Positions 46,642-58,400 of a stretch of 64,000 nucleotides of DNA are shown here, piece after piece. Made by a program: the position numbers and the translations under genes. This DNA is from Isoetes taiwanensis. Its lineage: Eukaryota; Streptophyta; Lycopodiopsida; Isoetales; Isoetaceae. The stretch is taken from assembly GCA_021234155.1 (NCBI GenBank), contig JAJEKV010000165.1, positions 1,036,001-1,100,000 on the forward strand, in the 5' to 3' direction. The stretch's first letter is position 1, and every line of letters begins with the position of its first letter. The notes beneath the pieces are model-generated. The model worked only from the letters and a program-made list of their open reading frames with translations. It was not told the DNA's origin and made no database searches.

Positions 46642-46835
46642 GGTTGGAGATGGCATGCAGGTAGCCCAGAACACGTTTCAAGGCATTCCAATGAGCAGGG
46701 CCTGGATTGACAGAGAAGCGGCTCAGGAAACTGACAACAAACCCGATATCTGGCCCGGTGGAGATCATCAAATAATTAAGGCAGCCGAGGGCACTGCGGT
46801 AAGGGATATTGGCCATGTAAATAAGACTCGGAAAT

Positions 46836-47412
46836 AACAATGAACTTGATACAAATGTAATCAAGGTAATAAGTCAAGAACTCAATTGATCAAAACTCAA
46901 TGATTCCATTAACGAATGTCTTCTGTTTAAATACAAGGATCTCCAGCAATTAAGCTCAGAATTACGGAGTTACTTGTGCCACAATTTCTTCAACCGCTTA
47001 GCTACTTACTACAACATGACTTACAGAACAATAACCAAAATAGGAACTTGTTCAAACACTTAATATTTTCACATACCCACTTAAGCGTTTGACCTTCTCA
47101 GCCCAACCATTTCAAGACCTTCTCAGCCCAACCATTTCAAGAAACTTCTGGAACTTGACAGTTCCCAATGCCTTCGTCATAGCATCAGCAACCATTTCTT
47201 CTGTAGGGCAATAAACCAGCTTCAAGGTACCTGTGTCTAGAATGTCTCTGATGTAATGATACTTTAGTGTCAATGTGTTTCATTCTCTTGTGTTCAGCAG
47301 GGTCATATGAAACCTTCATAGCTCCTTGATTATCTGCCATCAAAGTCATTCCTGTGCCTTCATGAATTTGCAATTCAATTGCTAACCTCTGGAACCAAAT
47401 GGCTTTAAACAA
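46836..47412 (-). mobile_element. Second Ty1/copia fragment: RNase H end plus probable LTR
   Basis: From 47,412 the minus strand encodes IWFQRLAIELQI, ADNQGAMKVSYDP and HKRMKHIDTK, then after a frameshift YHYIRDIL, VYCPTEEMVADAMTKAL and KFQKFLEMVGLRRS, the C-terminus of a copia polyprotein. A 25-base piece (cttctcagcccaacc and so on) is tandemly duplicated at 47,095-47,145. The non-coding part to about 46,836 is probably LTR. It borders the other copia copy directly and is a different, more worn family. Confidence 0.75.
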
Positions 47413-47966
47413 GGTGACCTATCAAATGCACTAATGACCTGCAGTTGCACTAATAACAGAATATTCCCTAAGATTCCCTAAAAATATGCTAGTTTTGGCA
47501 TCAAACTTTAAAAGAAGGTATATTTTCTAGAAGTGCAGTGCCATTTTCGGGGGTCAAAAGAAGAAAATTGACATATAAAAAAAAAAAAATTCTATTTGAA
47601 GGGTCAATTTACTAGAATAATTTTAACGAAGTTGTCTTCTTTTGGAAGACTAGATAGAAGATATAGAGTACATAAATGATATAAGAACCAAAGTTTGAAA
47701 AGTTCATATGAAGGTTCTTTGCAAGGCACGATGACATTAATTTATATACATCATTAAAAAAAATAAAAATAAGGTTGTCAAGCATGTCAGTGGTACGATA
47801 AAAATAACACGAGCCTATGTGTGTATAGCACCTTGCTTTAGACAAAAAAGATCCAAATTATAAAACTCAACACAATGTATAGGAGCAACAATTAAGGTAT
47901 CTAAAAATTGTTGTTGCACTTTTTTTTATTTTTGAGGGGATGTACCCAGGGTGACCATTTTTTTTC
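47413..47966. other. No gene recognised
   Basis: AT-rich intergenic sequence with A runs at 47,580-47,590; no supported coding sequence. Confidence 0.5.
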
Positions 47967-48953
47967 CCATCAATATAGAAACAAGGGAGCCATTTTTTGC
48001 CCCCTTTTCCTTTTTTGCATGGCGCTCACAGGGCGGCCGATTCAAGCATCTCCGGCCTTTTTTGGCTTTAGATTGTGATAATCCATGGCAGTGCTAGCAG
48101 ATGTTCACAAAAATCTCACAGGATTTTCATAATTTCTCGCTGTATTTTTCCATCTTTCTCATTTCAACCTCCTACAAGCTATGGCAATGACATTCTGTAG
48201 CTTCTTCTGTGCTTCTGGCTATGATTATAAAGTAACAGATTCTTGGTGCAGATTCAGCGATGTTTAAAGACCCTTGGAGCAGATCCACAAAAAGAGCAGG
48301 CTGTGGTCATTTTGGCAAAGCTTGGGTGCAAATGCAGAGCTTGTATAACATAGAATAATCGAGCTTCGGATTTGAGACATTTGATTCAGTGGCTCAAAGC
48401 GATGTGGGACGTTTTTACATCAGAAGAGTAAGATTTAGTGTTGATTTAAAGAGTTGCTTCATTTATCTGTAAGGTATTTCTATATCTGTTTGCATCACAA
48501 AAAAACCATTCCGGTGAGCATTAAAAAGCGAAAACCAAAGGCTAAAATCAGAAGCTATGGCGACGACATTCCTTAGCTGCCTCTGTGCTTCTTCTAGGGA
48601 TAAAATCACAGATAGAAAAGCACAAAGCTCCTTCTGTGCTTCCAGTTTTGTTATGCCTTCTGTGTTTGTTTTTGTTATGCCTTCCCTATTTGGACTTAGC
48701 TCCTTCTGTTTGTTTTGCAGCAAAAAGACATGGTTTTGCAGGCTATGGCTACGACTGTTCTTTCTAAAGAAACATAAAAAGAGACAGAATATAGTATTGT
48801 TAACCGAAGAAACTGGACTTAAAAGACTACGGTGAACCAGTTGAGCGGAATTGGAAGACCCAACTTCCATTCCATGACGTATGGAGTAGACACGTGTCGA
48901 CACTAGAATACACGCCACGTAAAAATGGCGACCCTGTTTCTATATTGTAATGG
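47967..48953. mobile_element. Non-autonomous DNA transposon with ~33-bp TIRs
   Basis: The left end 47,967-47,997 (ccatcaatatagaaacaagg, then gagccattttt) is the near reverse complement of 48,921-48,953. The 987-bp interior contains a repeated phrase (tatggc, then gacattc and ttctgtgcttc, at 48,180 and 48,556) and no transposase. Target duplication not resolved. Confidence 0.65.
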
Positions 48954-49178
48954 AGGTGGTTCAGGCGTAGATAAAGCCAGGACAACAATGATGAGTCTAC
49001 TTAGAGAAGCCGGTATATGACACACAATATATCTACGCGTATTCTTGTATAGGCAAAAACCAATTTTGACTAAAAAAAGGGGGAAGGAAGAGAATGGTCA
49101 TGCCTAGGCTTCTTTTAAAAATGTGCCTATGATGGCATTGGGAGAAACCAATGCCCTTTTTCAAAAAGAAGAAAGAAA

Positions 49179-50122
49179 ACGTAAAAATAGGGTGTCCCAT
49201 TTTCTGCCCTATCCGCCTATTGCTGTCTGCCACGTGGCAGACATTCTTTTCCAGAATCACTCATTCTCGAACATTTTTTTAACTGGATATTTTTGCAGTT
49301 GATCAGACAGAAATCAAGAAGATTACAGAGATATTCATCAAACTTATTTCATCAGAGATAATTATTACAGATTTATACAGGGTCGTTCACAGAATCATAA
49401 GACTTTTGCCCTGAACAAGTGCCATAGCTGCTGCTTGGCTGCAAAGACAAGATAATAGGATAGCTAAAAAGAAATACAGACTTTGAGGATGCTTCCAAAA
49501 CCCATTCGAAATGCTGAGCTTCACAAAACATAAGGTTGTCTTGTTCTTGCTCTCTGCATGCATCCTATAAAGCTACCACCACGAACACCAAAACTACTGC
49601 ATGCATCCTATAGAACTACTACGAACCCCAAAATTGAGTCTGCTACAAAAAAAGCAGGGACTGCGAAGGAGATAAGCCAAGATTTGCAACTAAATCCTCT
49701 GCATCCCCTAAAGATCTCCCTGACCTGCATACACGCAACAACACACGATTAAATACAAAGAATATATGCAAACAACGAAACAATCATGGGACAACGATAA
49801 AATCATGCAAAGAGCGAAAAAATCAGCGAAAACAGTGGTCCATGGCAAGAAAAGAATCGTTTTAGCACTCTGAGTACCCTAATCTGTGAAGAAAATGAGA
49901 AAACCTCCAAGAATCTCTGCTTAAAGACCACCAACGACCTTCAAGAACCATGGCGCTCCACCTAAAAACTACATCAAATTGATGCCACGGCCAAGACGCT
50001 CTAGAAGAGCTAAAGAATGCCGCCATCGCCGTAAGCATGTCGTTGGGCGCCAAGAGGACGCTATACCTAGAGCTCAAGCAAAAATGCCAGGTCAGCCGAA
50101 AATGGGACACCTATTTTCACGT
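49179..50122. mobile_element. Non-autonomous DNA transposon with ~26-bp TIRs
   Basis: The left end acgtaaaaatagggtgtccc (49,179) mirrors the right end ending at 50,122 (gggacacctattttcacgt). The interior of 944 bp holds a duplicated 40-base phrase (catgcatcctataaagctac at 49,557 and a variant at 49,600). No transposase is present. Confidence 0.65.
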
Positions 50123-50128
50123 TACACC

Positions 50129-50225
50129 AATGTTTAGGTGTCGCAAATTCCGGCCAGAAAATTGGCCTCCGCGCATCCGCGCGTCGGCCAATTTTCTAGG
50201 CGGGAATTTGCTCGACCTAAACATT
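50129..50225. repeat. Near-perfect 97-bp hairpin
   Basis: The left arm from 50,129 (aatgtttaggtgtcgcaaat, then tccggccagaaaattggcc) pairs with the right arm ending at 50,225 (ggccaattttctaggc, then gggaatttgctcgacctaaa). The stem is about 39 bp with a few mismatches, the loop about 18 bases. It is placed 7 bases after the end of the neighbouring TIR element. Confidence 0.8.
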
Positions 50226-50239
50226 CATGTATACAGAAA

Positions 50240-50460
50240 GTACTAAATAAAAAAGAGACATTCCCATGACGAACATAAGCAATAGGCAAAGCAATAGGCA
50301 AAGACATTTTTTAAGGGATTTGCCCATGACGGCATATGCAAAGCCTTTTTGAAAATGGGATTTGCCCATGATGGCATAGGCAAGGCCTTTCGCGAAATGG
50401 GATTTGCCCATGAGGAATAAGCAAAGGCATTTTTTGAAAAACTATTTTGCTACAACGGCA
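50240..50460. repeat. Tandem ~55-bp repeat with palindromic core
   Basis: Four units share tttgcccatgatggcatag or variants followed by gcaaagg and a T or A run. The core (GCCyATG...CATAGGC) is itself a dyad. Related degenerate units recur at 49,095-49,145 and 52,085-52,325. Confidence 0.75.
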
Positions 50461-50976
50461 CAGGGAAAGAGCTTTTCCAAACAAAGAAATGGTTGGAGCA
50501 CCGAGGAGCAGCAACGATTCTACAGATTGCATGCCTAAGAATTTTTAGAATCTAAAATCCAAATCTGTGAGATTTGGCTTAGCCCAGATGACCTAACTTG
50601 TTTTATTTCCGTAAGACTTTGACAGATTTAACGGCGCACCATACTGCGCCTAAGGAGTTGTTTGCTTGTCTCAGTATATTGTGAATGTTTCAAAGGAACA
50701 TGCATAGCCAAGAGAGAATTGCAAGAAAGAGGTACGGAATTTGACTTTCTTTGTGCAAAATTCATTTGATTTTTGTTTGTTTATGCCGATTTTTGTGAAA
50801 TTTAAGCTTTTGATGCTCTTTTTGTTGAATTTTTTGCACTAGATTCTGTAATATTGTTGTCCGTTTCTTTTTCTGATTTTTGCACATTTCTCTTCAATCA
50901 TAGGATTTCATGTTCAAATTAATCTTCTTTTGTTCAATTTTGGCTCTAGGCAATACACAAATACACATGCAATAGT
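50461..50976. other. No gene recognised
   Basis: AT- and T-rich sequence without supported coding potential. Confidence 0.5.
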
Positions 50977-52030
50977 AGAATGGGGCTCGCATGAAACCAA
51001 CAAACCGCCCGATAGATAGGCTTCTCATTCATCTCAGCAGATTTTCTACAATGGTGGACAGTGGGTAGCCGCACACATGCGAACTACCCATGAAAAATAA
51101 AGGGAAAATCCAATTATATCATTTGGACCCCAAAAAATACAACGCTAATAGATGAGTGGCTGATGTACCTGCTGAAAGCTTATCACCGAGATTAAAAAAC
51201 CCCGCCCTTTCGGGTTTTCGAGGAAAAACCCTAGTGATAAGCCTTCGGCAAGGGGCTTGGACAAACGTAAGGCATAGAAATCGCTCCCAAAAACCCCCGC
51301 ATGGAGAAGTCGAAACAGATGCGGCTCGCCAACCTGTACCTGCACATCACCAACACAACAAACGAGACAACACAAACATACCAGAGGATAGCATCACCCA
51401 GGGGGTGGAAAAAAGCATCACCCAGCGGGTGGAAGAAAAACATGATAACAGAAATTTGTGCACAATACAATAATAAAGAAGGGGGGGAGGGTGGGTTCAA
51501 AGAGAATAAGGTACTGCTGAGAGAAGAGGAAGCGCCGATGAGACGTTGATGCAGAACCGCGCCTAAATAGCGAAACCCTAACCAGAAAGGGCATGCGCCG
51601 CATGCATGCATGCAAGACATGCATGCTCGCCCCATTCTAGAATGTCGATCCGATGTCTCGGATCGATGCGATTCTAGAATGGGGCTCGCATGAAACCAAT
51701 AAACCGCCCGAATACCAGAGAACTTCCTTACAAACTAGGATCGAGGACGAAGGTCACAGGACGAAGGCTAAAGGCCGGAAAAGGATAGCCGGAAAGAAAC
51801 GCCAAATTGGCTAAACCAGGCAGGAAGAAGCCCCTCCCCTGCCTGGAAACAAATCAAAGAGAATAAGGTACTGCTGAGAGAAGAGGAAGCGCCGATGAGA
51901 CGTTGATGCAGAACCGCGCCTAAATAGCGAAACCCTAACCAGAAAGGGCATGCGCCACATGCATGCATGCAAGACATGCATGCTCGCCCCATTCTAGAAT
52001 GTCGATCCGATGTCTCGGATCGATGCGATA
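50977..52030. repeat. Duplicated segment with telo-box leader
   Basis: Block A (tagaatggggctcgcatgaa, then accaa(c/t)aaaccgcccga) occurs at 50,977 and 51,672. Block B, about 175 bases and almost identical, occurs at 51,498-51,671 and 51,851-52,030. A-x-B is thus present twice with different middles. Block B contains aaaccctaa (telo-box) and catgcatgcatgcaagacatgcatg, and ends in a short dyad (cgatccga, tcggatcg). Read on the minus strand, B opens two frames with identical first 46 residues (MGRACMSCMHACGAC), diverging in the unique part; no protein function is recognised. Confidence 0.8.
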
Positions 52031-52431
52031 GTAGTTTGATGGCGTTTGCTTATGCATTCATAAACAATGATCAATTTTATATCTAGATTGCCTATGACGA
52101 CATAAGAAAGTAGTACATTTTTTAACTTTTTTCCATGACTGCATAGAGAAAGCATAATTTAATGTGTCTTGCTTATGAGACATATGAGACAATATTACTT
52201 TCCTAGGTATGTTGCCTATGCATTGCTTATGAGCATATGAGACAGATTACTTTCCTAGGTATGTTGCCTATGACAGCTTCCACAAGGAACAAACTCTTAT
52301 ATTAGTTGCCTATGACTACATAGGGGTGTAAATATGGTAATGCTACCCAAAAAACCGTGAAAGCACTTAGCACCTAAAGCACCTCGGTTCCCGCGCCCGA
52401 AGCTTCCCCTCAATTTCATGTTTCATTCCTT
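52031..52431. other. Degenerate repeats and a possible transposon end
   Basis: Units containing gcctatga and cataagaaag or catatgagac repeat to about 52,325. At 52,323 starts ggggtgtaaatatggtaatg followed by ctacccaaaaa, which recurs in the same orientation at 58,915. A phrase agcagagtttcaaat is tandemly doubled at 52,436-52,468. Confidence 0.5.
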
Positions 52432-53333
52432 TTGCAGAGTTTCAAATCCTTTAGCAGAGTTTCAAATTCCTTTCCGGTGCACAATATAGATTGTTTATCC
52501 GGAACTAATCGCCGTGAATCAAGCAACATGGTAGAAGAAGCAGTAACAACGGAGGATTTTGTTGAGATGCATGGGTTGCCAAATGAGGGTCTGCAGCCCC
52601 ATATGAAATTCAATTGGCTAGCAACCCAAATCACAAAGGAACAATGGGAATCCGTTTGGCAGGAAAATTTTAATTCAAAGTCGAAGTCTGCAATCAAGGT
52701 TGCCTTTGTTCAACCACATTTGAGGAGAAAATTGGAAAGCTTATTGAGTGTGTTTTACCCAGATGGTGTTTCTAATAATGAAGTAAGAAAACAATTGGCT
52801 CTTGCCTTTGCATGGGAAAATTGCCCTGAAGGACTGCTTGATCCTGAAGGTCATCAGATAAATTGGGCTTCATATGGGGCACAGGTTATGATGTACAAGA
52901 AATGCAGGCCAAAAAAAAATGTTCAAAAAGCAAAAGCTGAAATTGATTCAAAGCCTGCTATTTCTGCAAAAGGTATTCCTAAGCCTACTCTTGATCAGAC
53001 TAATTTGAAGCATAACCTGTAGTTAGTGACAGAAAACTAGGGAAGCTTGAGAATAAAAAGGCAGAGATGGGAAAGGAAATGCAAGATATTGTTGTTAGTC
53101 TGGCTGCTGATGAGAAATCCAATGATAAAATATTTAAAACCTTGTCTGAAAAAAGAAGCAGTATGGAAAAGCTAAAGTCCACTATTGTCGAGAAGAGAGC
53201 TGTGGTTATTACAAAGGAAGTGGAGTTAGAAATCACAGATTTAGAAAAGAAATTGATGTTTGAAGAATATGCATGTGAGTCCTTGGAGTCTGTTTGCAAA
53301 CCTAGAGATCCTGATCTTCATGTGACACAATAA
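52432..53333 (+). CDS. Unknown coiled-coil protein, convergent partner of the transposase-like gene
   Basis: I do not recognise the family. Frame 1 (52,432-53,022) holds a globular part with FNWLATQITKEQWESVWQEN, VQPHLRRKLESLLSVFYPDG and LALAFAWENCPEGLLDPEG. A second frame (to 53,333) gives a Lys/Glu-rich coiled coil (KLGKLENKKAEMGKEM, then LEITDLEKKLMFEEY). A 50-bp GT...AG segment (52,973-53,022) would join them in phase, giving about 283 residues, but 50 bp is short for a plant intron, so a frameshift is the alternative. A likelier start is the ATG at 52,528 (MVEEAVTTEDFVEMHG). Its 3' end overlaps that of the minus-strand gene by 32 bases, a tail-to-tail arrangement suggesting both belong to one mobile element. 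Confidence 0.5.
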
Positions 53334-55316
53334 CTTCTTCAATCTCAAATACATTTCCCCATCCATCCTTATAATTTTCTAGCAAAGTATTCTTTGCTTC
53401 AGTGCATCTAAGTACATAAAAATCTACTCCTTCTTCATTCCCTTCTTCAGCATTTACAGCAAAATTGTCACCCACTTCTATCATAGAACTCATTACATCA
53501 TCTTCATCCTCTTCTTCTTCCTCAACATCATACTCGTCATCTTCTTGCAAATCATTGCTATCACCTGTATTCTTAGGATCCTTCAACCTCAACTCACTGG
53601 TTTCCAAATCACCAATTCGACTCATATTGATGCATTTATCCCACTTAAATTGAATGCAATAGTTGCAAAAGCATGACATACCCAATTTGTAGGCCAATTT
53701 TGTAACCTTTGGAGGTTTTTTAGATGACTTCAATGTCCTCTTCCTTTGGACTTCTACCTGCCATGTTAAGGCCAATTTATCAGCTCCTGATATGGAAGTC
53801 ATATGATTGAATCATATTTAATGAAGTTACTAAATGCACTTTGCAATCTAATTTGAAAGTCATTACCTTCTCAAATACTTTCCAATTCACATTGTAAGTC
53901 TTGCTCTTCTTCCTCTCCTTAAGACATGTTGGCAGCCTGCAATACATTATAGCAAACATGGCAAATAGAAAGCAAAATTATAGGTTTGAAACAAAGGAAA
54001 CCATGTACTCACTTCTTTAAACCACATTTTGAACAAGTCTGCATCAGACACGCATGCTTATGCCACTCATCACTCTCATCCTTTTGGCAGACCACCATTC
54101 TCCAATAATCACTACTTGATCTGATGGTGTTCTCCTTAGCCATGCAGATTAGACCTGGTCCACAAACCTTGCACTGACACTTACAATCCTTATGAACACC
54201 ATAAAAATCTGTCCTCATATTGTTGATGGCCTGCCTTGCAAATTCTAAGTGCAAATGGTATTGGCAACAAGAAGTCTCCCTTTCTTGAAGTTTTCTTACA
54301 TAGCTTGGCTTCAGTTTTTCAAAAGCCTGCTGGGACATCTTTATATTAGGATGTTCCTTCTTGAAAGCAAGGTACAATTGTACCTGAACACAATTACAAT
54401 AATAAATTTAGTTATTTTATAAAGTGAATGAAAGAATTAGTGCACAACATTCCAAATTTCTGATCGAAACTATTACATGTGTAATCTCTAGCAAATGAAT
54501 AGGATGATCAATTTTATCACCATTTTCAGCCAAATGCTTCCTCACATGCTTCTTGTAAGGTGAAACTCTAGTATTTTCATCCCAAAACTTCCTCACCATG
54601 GATATTTCTTCAGCTGAAAATGCATCACTTCTTCTCTTCCTTCCAAATATTGACCAAGGGCCAGCTTCACACTCTGCAAATATACGTCTTCTAAATGCCA
54701 TGGCAATAGTTTTTCTTGGAACAGATAGAACCCTTGAAATTGCAGATTGATTAATCCCTCCTATCGAAGATGCTGCCATTTGAAGGGTGCTCTTTCTTGC
54801 TTGGAGGACATCAGTTGTTCTTTGCATTTTTTGTGCCTGCATTGTCTCTCTAACATTCACAATCATGGTTTTCATTATAGCAATATCCCTGGGATCTGGT
54901 ACATCTGCTTGCAATGGCAAATGCTTGTTTCTCTTGAAAAGTCTTTGAAGAACTTTCCCTTTATCCGAATCCTCAGAAACGTTCCTGACAATGTGATTAA
55001 AAGAATCATCTAGCTCTTTTGAGAGTTCCTGCAATCTTCTTTCACTAAGCCATTGTATTCTCTTCCCCTCATTTGGTGGAATGTTATCTTTTTCCCTTTC
55101 TTTCATTCTCTTTCTCGATTCTCTTTTCCTGTTGGCTTCAAATTCCAGATAAATTCTCCTATTCTGATCATTGGCCATAAAATGGAGGTGCAATGGAGAA
55201 CAAGGACTGGGACTGGGACTGGAATTGGGATTTGCCAATGAATTTTCAGCCATGATAACGGAGCTTGGGAAGAATGACAATCCAAGAAAGAAAACTTTCC
55301 TCAAGAATTCCGCCAA
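53302..55316 (-). CDS. Four-exon transposase-like gene without visible catalytic core
   Basis: Exons 55,316-54,477, 54,383-54,013, 53,936-53,867 and 53,757-53,302 join with GT...AG introns and consistent phases into 578 residues without a stop. The protein has a Lys/Glu-rich N-terminus (65-100), a helix-turn-helix-like part (GGINQSAISRVLSVPRKTI), then FWDENTRVSPYKKHVRKHL, HPIHLLEITHVQLYLAFKKE, FEKLKPSYVRKLQERETSCC with H-x-H, and a Cys-rich block (CKCQCKVC, TCSKCGLKK). I recall this order from eukaryotic transposase-like proteins in animals and non-flowering plants, where a DDE domain follows. Here exon 4 moves straight to an acidic linker and an EEGVDFYVLRC tail. Either an old internal deletion or a host-adopted DNA-binding protein would fit. 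The family name is not certain. Confidence 0.55.
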
Positions 55317-55473
55317 TTTGAGATCCCGCCAAACATGAGGATTGCTCTGGCGATTCGCGCGGGGACATTCATGTCATCGATCCCTCCCCAACCGGAACAT
55401 GCATACTATTTCTGGAGTAACGACCCCCGAGGTCGTTGAACGAAAATTCAACTTTCACACGGTTAATAGGTTG

Positions 55474-58400
55474 CTGGCTTTGTACTCACCAAAGATGAGA
55501 TAGAAGCTCAAGCATAGCTTAAGTGTCAACTAAGGGCAAAAGGCAGCTAGCTAGCTGTAAGTATTTTCAACATTTCCTGTTCAAGTATGCATAAACTGAC
55601 ATTTCTTTTTCGTTCATAGTTGATCTGTTTTTGTTTTGTTGTTTGCAGGATAGACGCACAATGGAGGGTTAACACATGGACAGAGTATTGCTTATGATTC
55701 TCAATAGTGCCAAGCCAACTGAGGGTAAAAATCCGGTGCAAGTAGTTTCAACATTTCTAATTAATCATCTGCCATAGCACCACAGTGTATATGATATGCA
55801 GTGATTGTGTCTGCATTCTGCTCTAGAAAAGAAAACAAAAAAGTAATGGATTTGGTGCGAATGAATGCCAAGACATGTTTTTGTGCTAAGAGCATTGTTA
55901 CACCCAGAAGACGCTAGCTGCTTCTGGATAAATCGATCTGCACCATGGAAGCTAAGGGGTCCGTTGTGGCCATGGAAGCTAAGGGTTATATTGTGGCCAT
56001 ATTCTGGATTAAACACCCCAGTAAAGATGAGCAAAAATTGGTGATATCTAGAGCACTCTCCATGTAATGCGTTATGTGCTCTTTCGCGACCGCTTTAAGT
56101 CAGGGGTGATAGCACCAAATCCCAGATTCTTTGTAGATTGTAGACTGGTCGATGGCCTGCAATTGCCATTGGTACAACCACCAAATCATGTAATATTGTA
56201 GCTTGGTCTACCCATGCTATTTTCTGTGTCCATGTTTGAACTTAATGTGCATTGAACAAAAGCGCACAGACTATTAGCAAAAACCTTGAACACATAAGCT
56301 TTGTCTTTGTCATGTTTGAAGTTAATGTTGAACGCATAAGCTTTGTCTTTGTCATGTTTGAAGTTAATGCAAGATAACTGGGGTGTATATATTGGTGTAT
56401 GCCATATTAGAAAGGGGCAAAAAGCTCTGATTACAATGATTCTGGTCTGCAAAAAAACACAGATGTGATTGAAATTGAAGTTACCATCAAAAAGAGAAAT
56501 AACACTCTTATTTAAGCATGATAAGTTGCAATACAAGCTTATCGATGCAATAATGGTCGACTACCTTTTGTTTTAACTAATTTTGGCAGACTACCTTTTG
56601 TTTTAACTAATTTTGTCACCTGAAACAAGACGTTCTTGAGTTTTATATCAAGAGTTGGAGGTTGTTTTGGCCAAAAACTAAGTAGGAAAAATTGAAGAAT
56701 CAAATGACAATAAGCGATTAGCGATTGCAAAACCATGATAAAATTGCTCAATATGACAGTTGAAATTGTAACCCCATGCATTTCAACAATCATCAAAATT
56801 GTTGTATAGGTGTACCTGTACACTACCAAAATGCAGGGATCTATGAAAATCCGTTTAGAGGAATGGGTTTTAAGAATATATGCAGCCACATGCATATCAT
56901 GTACGAGCAGATCTTTTTTAAATGTATTTTTCAAACAGAGAAATATACTTCATGTATTCCCTTATCCAACACGCATCTAGGATTATATTTTTGTTCTTTG
57001 AGCTATGGCAGAGACGCAATGTCATAAAGGCAACAAAGCAACGGAGGCAGAATAGAGGGTTTTTTTGCTCTTCCAATTTGCATGAACTCAAAGAATCACC
57101 AAGATTTTTGAGTTTTTGCTTTCTGGCTTTGTACTCACCAAAGATGAGATAGAAGCTCATGCATAGCTTAAGTGTCAACTAAGGGCAAAAGGCAGCTAGC
57201 TAGCTGTAAGTATTTTCAACATTCCCTGTTCAAGTATGCATAAACTGACATTTCTTTTTCGTTCATAGTTGATCTGTTTTTGTTTTGTTGTTTGCAGGAT
57301 AGAGGCACAATGGAGGGTTAACACGTGGACAGAGTATTGCTTATGATTCTCAATAGTAAAAATCCGATGCAAGTAGTTTCAACATTTCTAATTAATCATC
57401 TGCCATAGCACCACAGTGTATATGATATGCAGTGATTGTGTCTGCATTCTGCTCTAGAAAAGGAAACAAAAAAGTAATGGATTTGGTGCGAATGAATGCC
57501 AAGACATGTTTTTGTGCTAAGAGCAGAAGACGCTAGCTGCTTCTGGATAAATCGATCTGCACCATGGAAGCTAAGGGGTCCGTTGTGGCCATGGAAGCTA
57601 AGGGTTATATTGTGGCCATATTCTGGATTAATCACCCCAGTAAAGGTGAGCAAAAAATTGGTGATATCTAGAGCACTTTCCATGTACGTGCCATGTGCTC
57701 TTCGCACCGCTAAGCTGTGGGTGATAGCGCCAAAGCCCAGATGCTTTGTAGATTGTAGACTGGCCGATGGCCTGCAATTGGTATTGCCATTGGTACAACC
57801 ACCAAATCATGTAATAATGTAGCTTGGTCTACCCATGCTATTTTCTGTGTCCATGTTTGAACTTAATGTGCATTGAACAAAAGCGCACAAACTATTAGCA
57901 AAAACCTTGAACGCATAAGCTTTGTCTTTGTCATGTTTGAAGTTAATGTTGAACGCATAAGCTTTGTCTTTGTCATGTTTGAAGTTAGCAAGATAACTGG
58001 GGTGTATATATTGGTGTATGCCATATTAGAAAGGGGCAAAAAGCTCTGATTACAATGATTCTGGTCTGCAAAAAAACACAGATGTGATTGAAATTGAAGT
58101 TACCATAAAAAAAGAGAAACAACACTCTTATTTAAGCATGATAAGTTGCAATACAAGCTTATCGATGCAATAATGGTCGACTACCTTTTGTTTTAACTAA
58201 TTTTGGCAGACTACCTTTTGTTTTAACTAATTTTGGCACCTGAAACAAGACGTTCTTGAGTTTTATATCAAGAGTTGGAGGTTGTTTTGGCCAAAAACTA
58301 AGTAGGAAAAAATGAAGAATCAAATGACAATAAGCGATTAGCGATTGCAGAACCATGATAAAATTGCTCAATATGACAGTTGAAATTGTAACCCCATGCA

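Larger units (their letters stand above)
44459..46864 (-). mobile_element. Ty1/copia pol remnant interrupted by a MULE-like insertion
   Basis: The minus-strand right part (46,822-46,642) encodes the end of copia reverse transcriptase: IPYRSALGCLNYLM, GPDIGFVVSFLSRF and PGPAHWNALKRVL. The left part (44,966-44,580) encodes copia RNase H: GYCDADHGGDADA, SKKQPITSQSTTEAEY, CDNQSAIALIKE and HIKTRFHFIREKV. The two halves meet at the 9-base target duplication of the inserted element, and the reading frame is continuous across it. A small frame change occurs near 44,860. Gag, integrase and LTRs are not visible. Confidence 0.85.

Noticed and set aside
51560-51610. Telomeric repeat because of aaaccctaa
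   Set aside because: Only a single unit is present at each site, so it is a telo-box or chance match, not interstitial telomere.
54747-55013. Plus-strand frames opposite the transposase-like gene
   Set aside because: They are antisense shadows; the minus strand has consistent splice sites and coding composition.
52323-55460. Clear terminal inverted repeats around the convergent gene pair
   Set aside because: Only a short match (aaccgtg, then aaag) could be found between the left end and the reverse complement of the right end, which is too weak to call.
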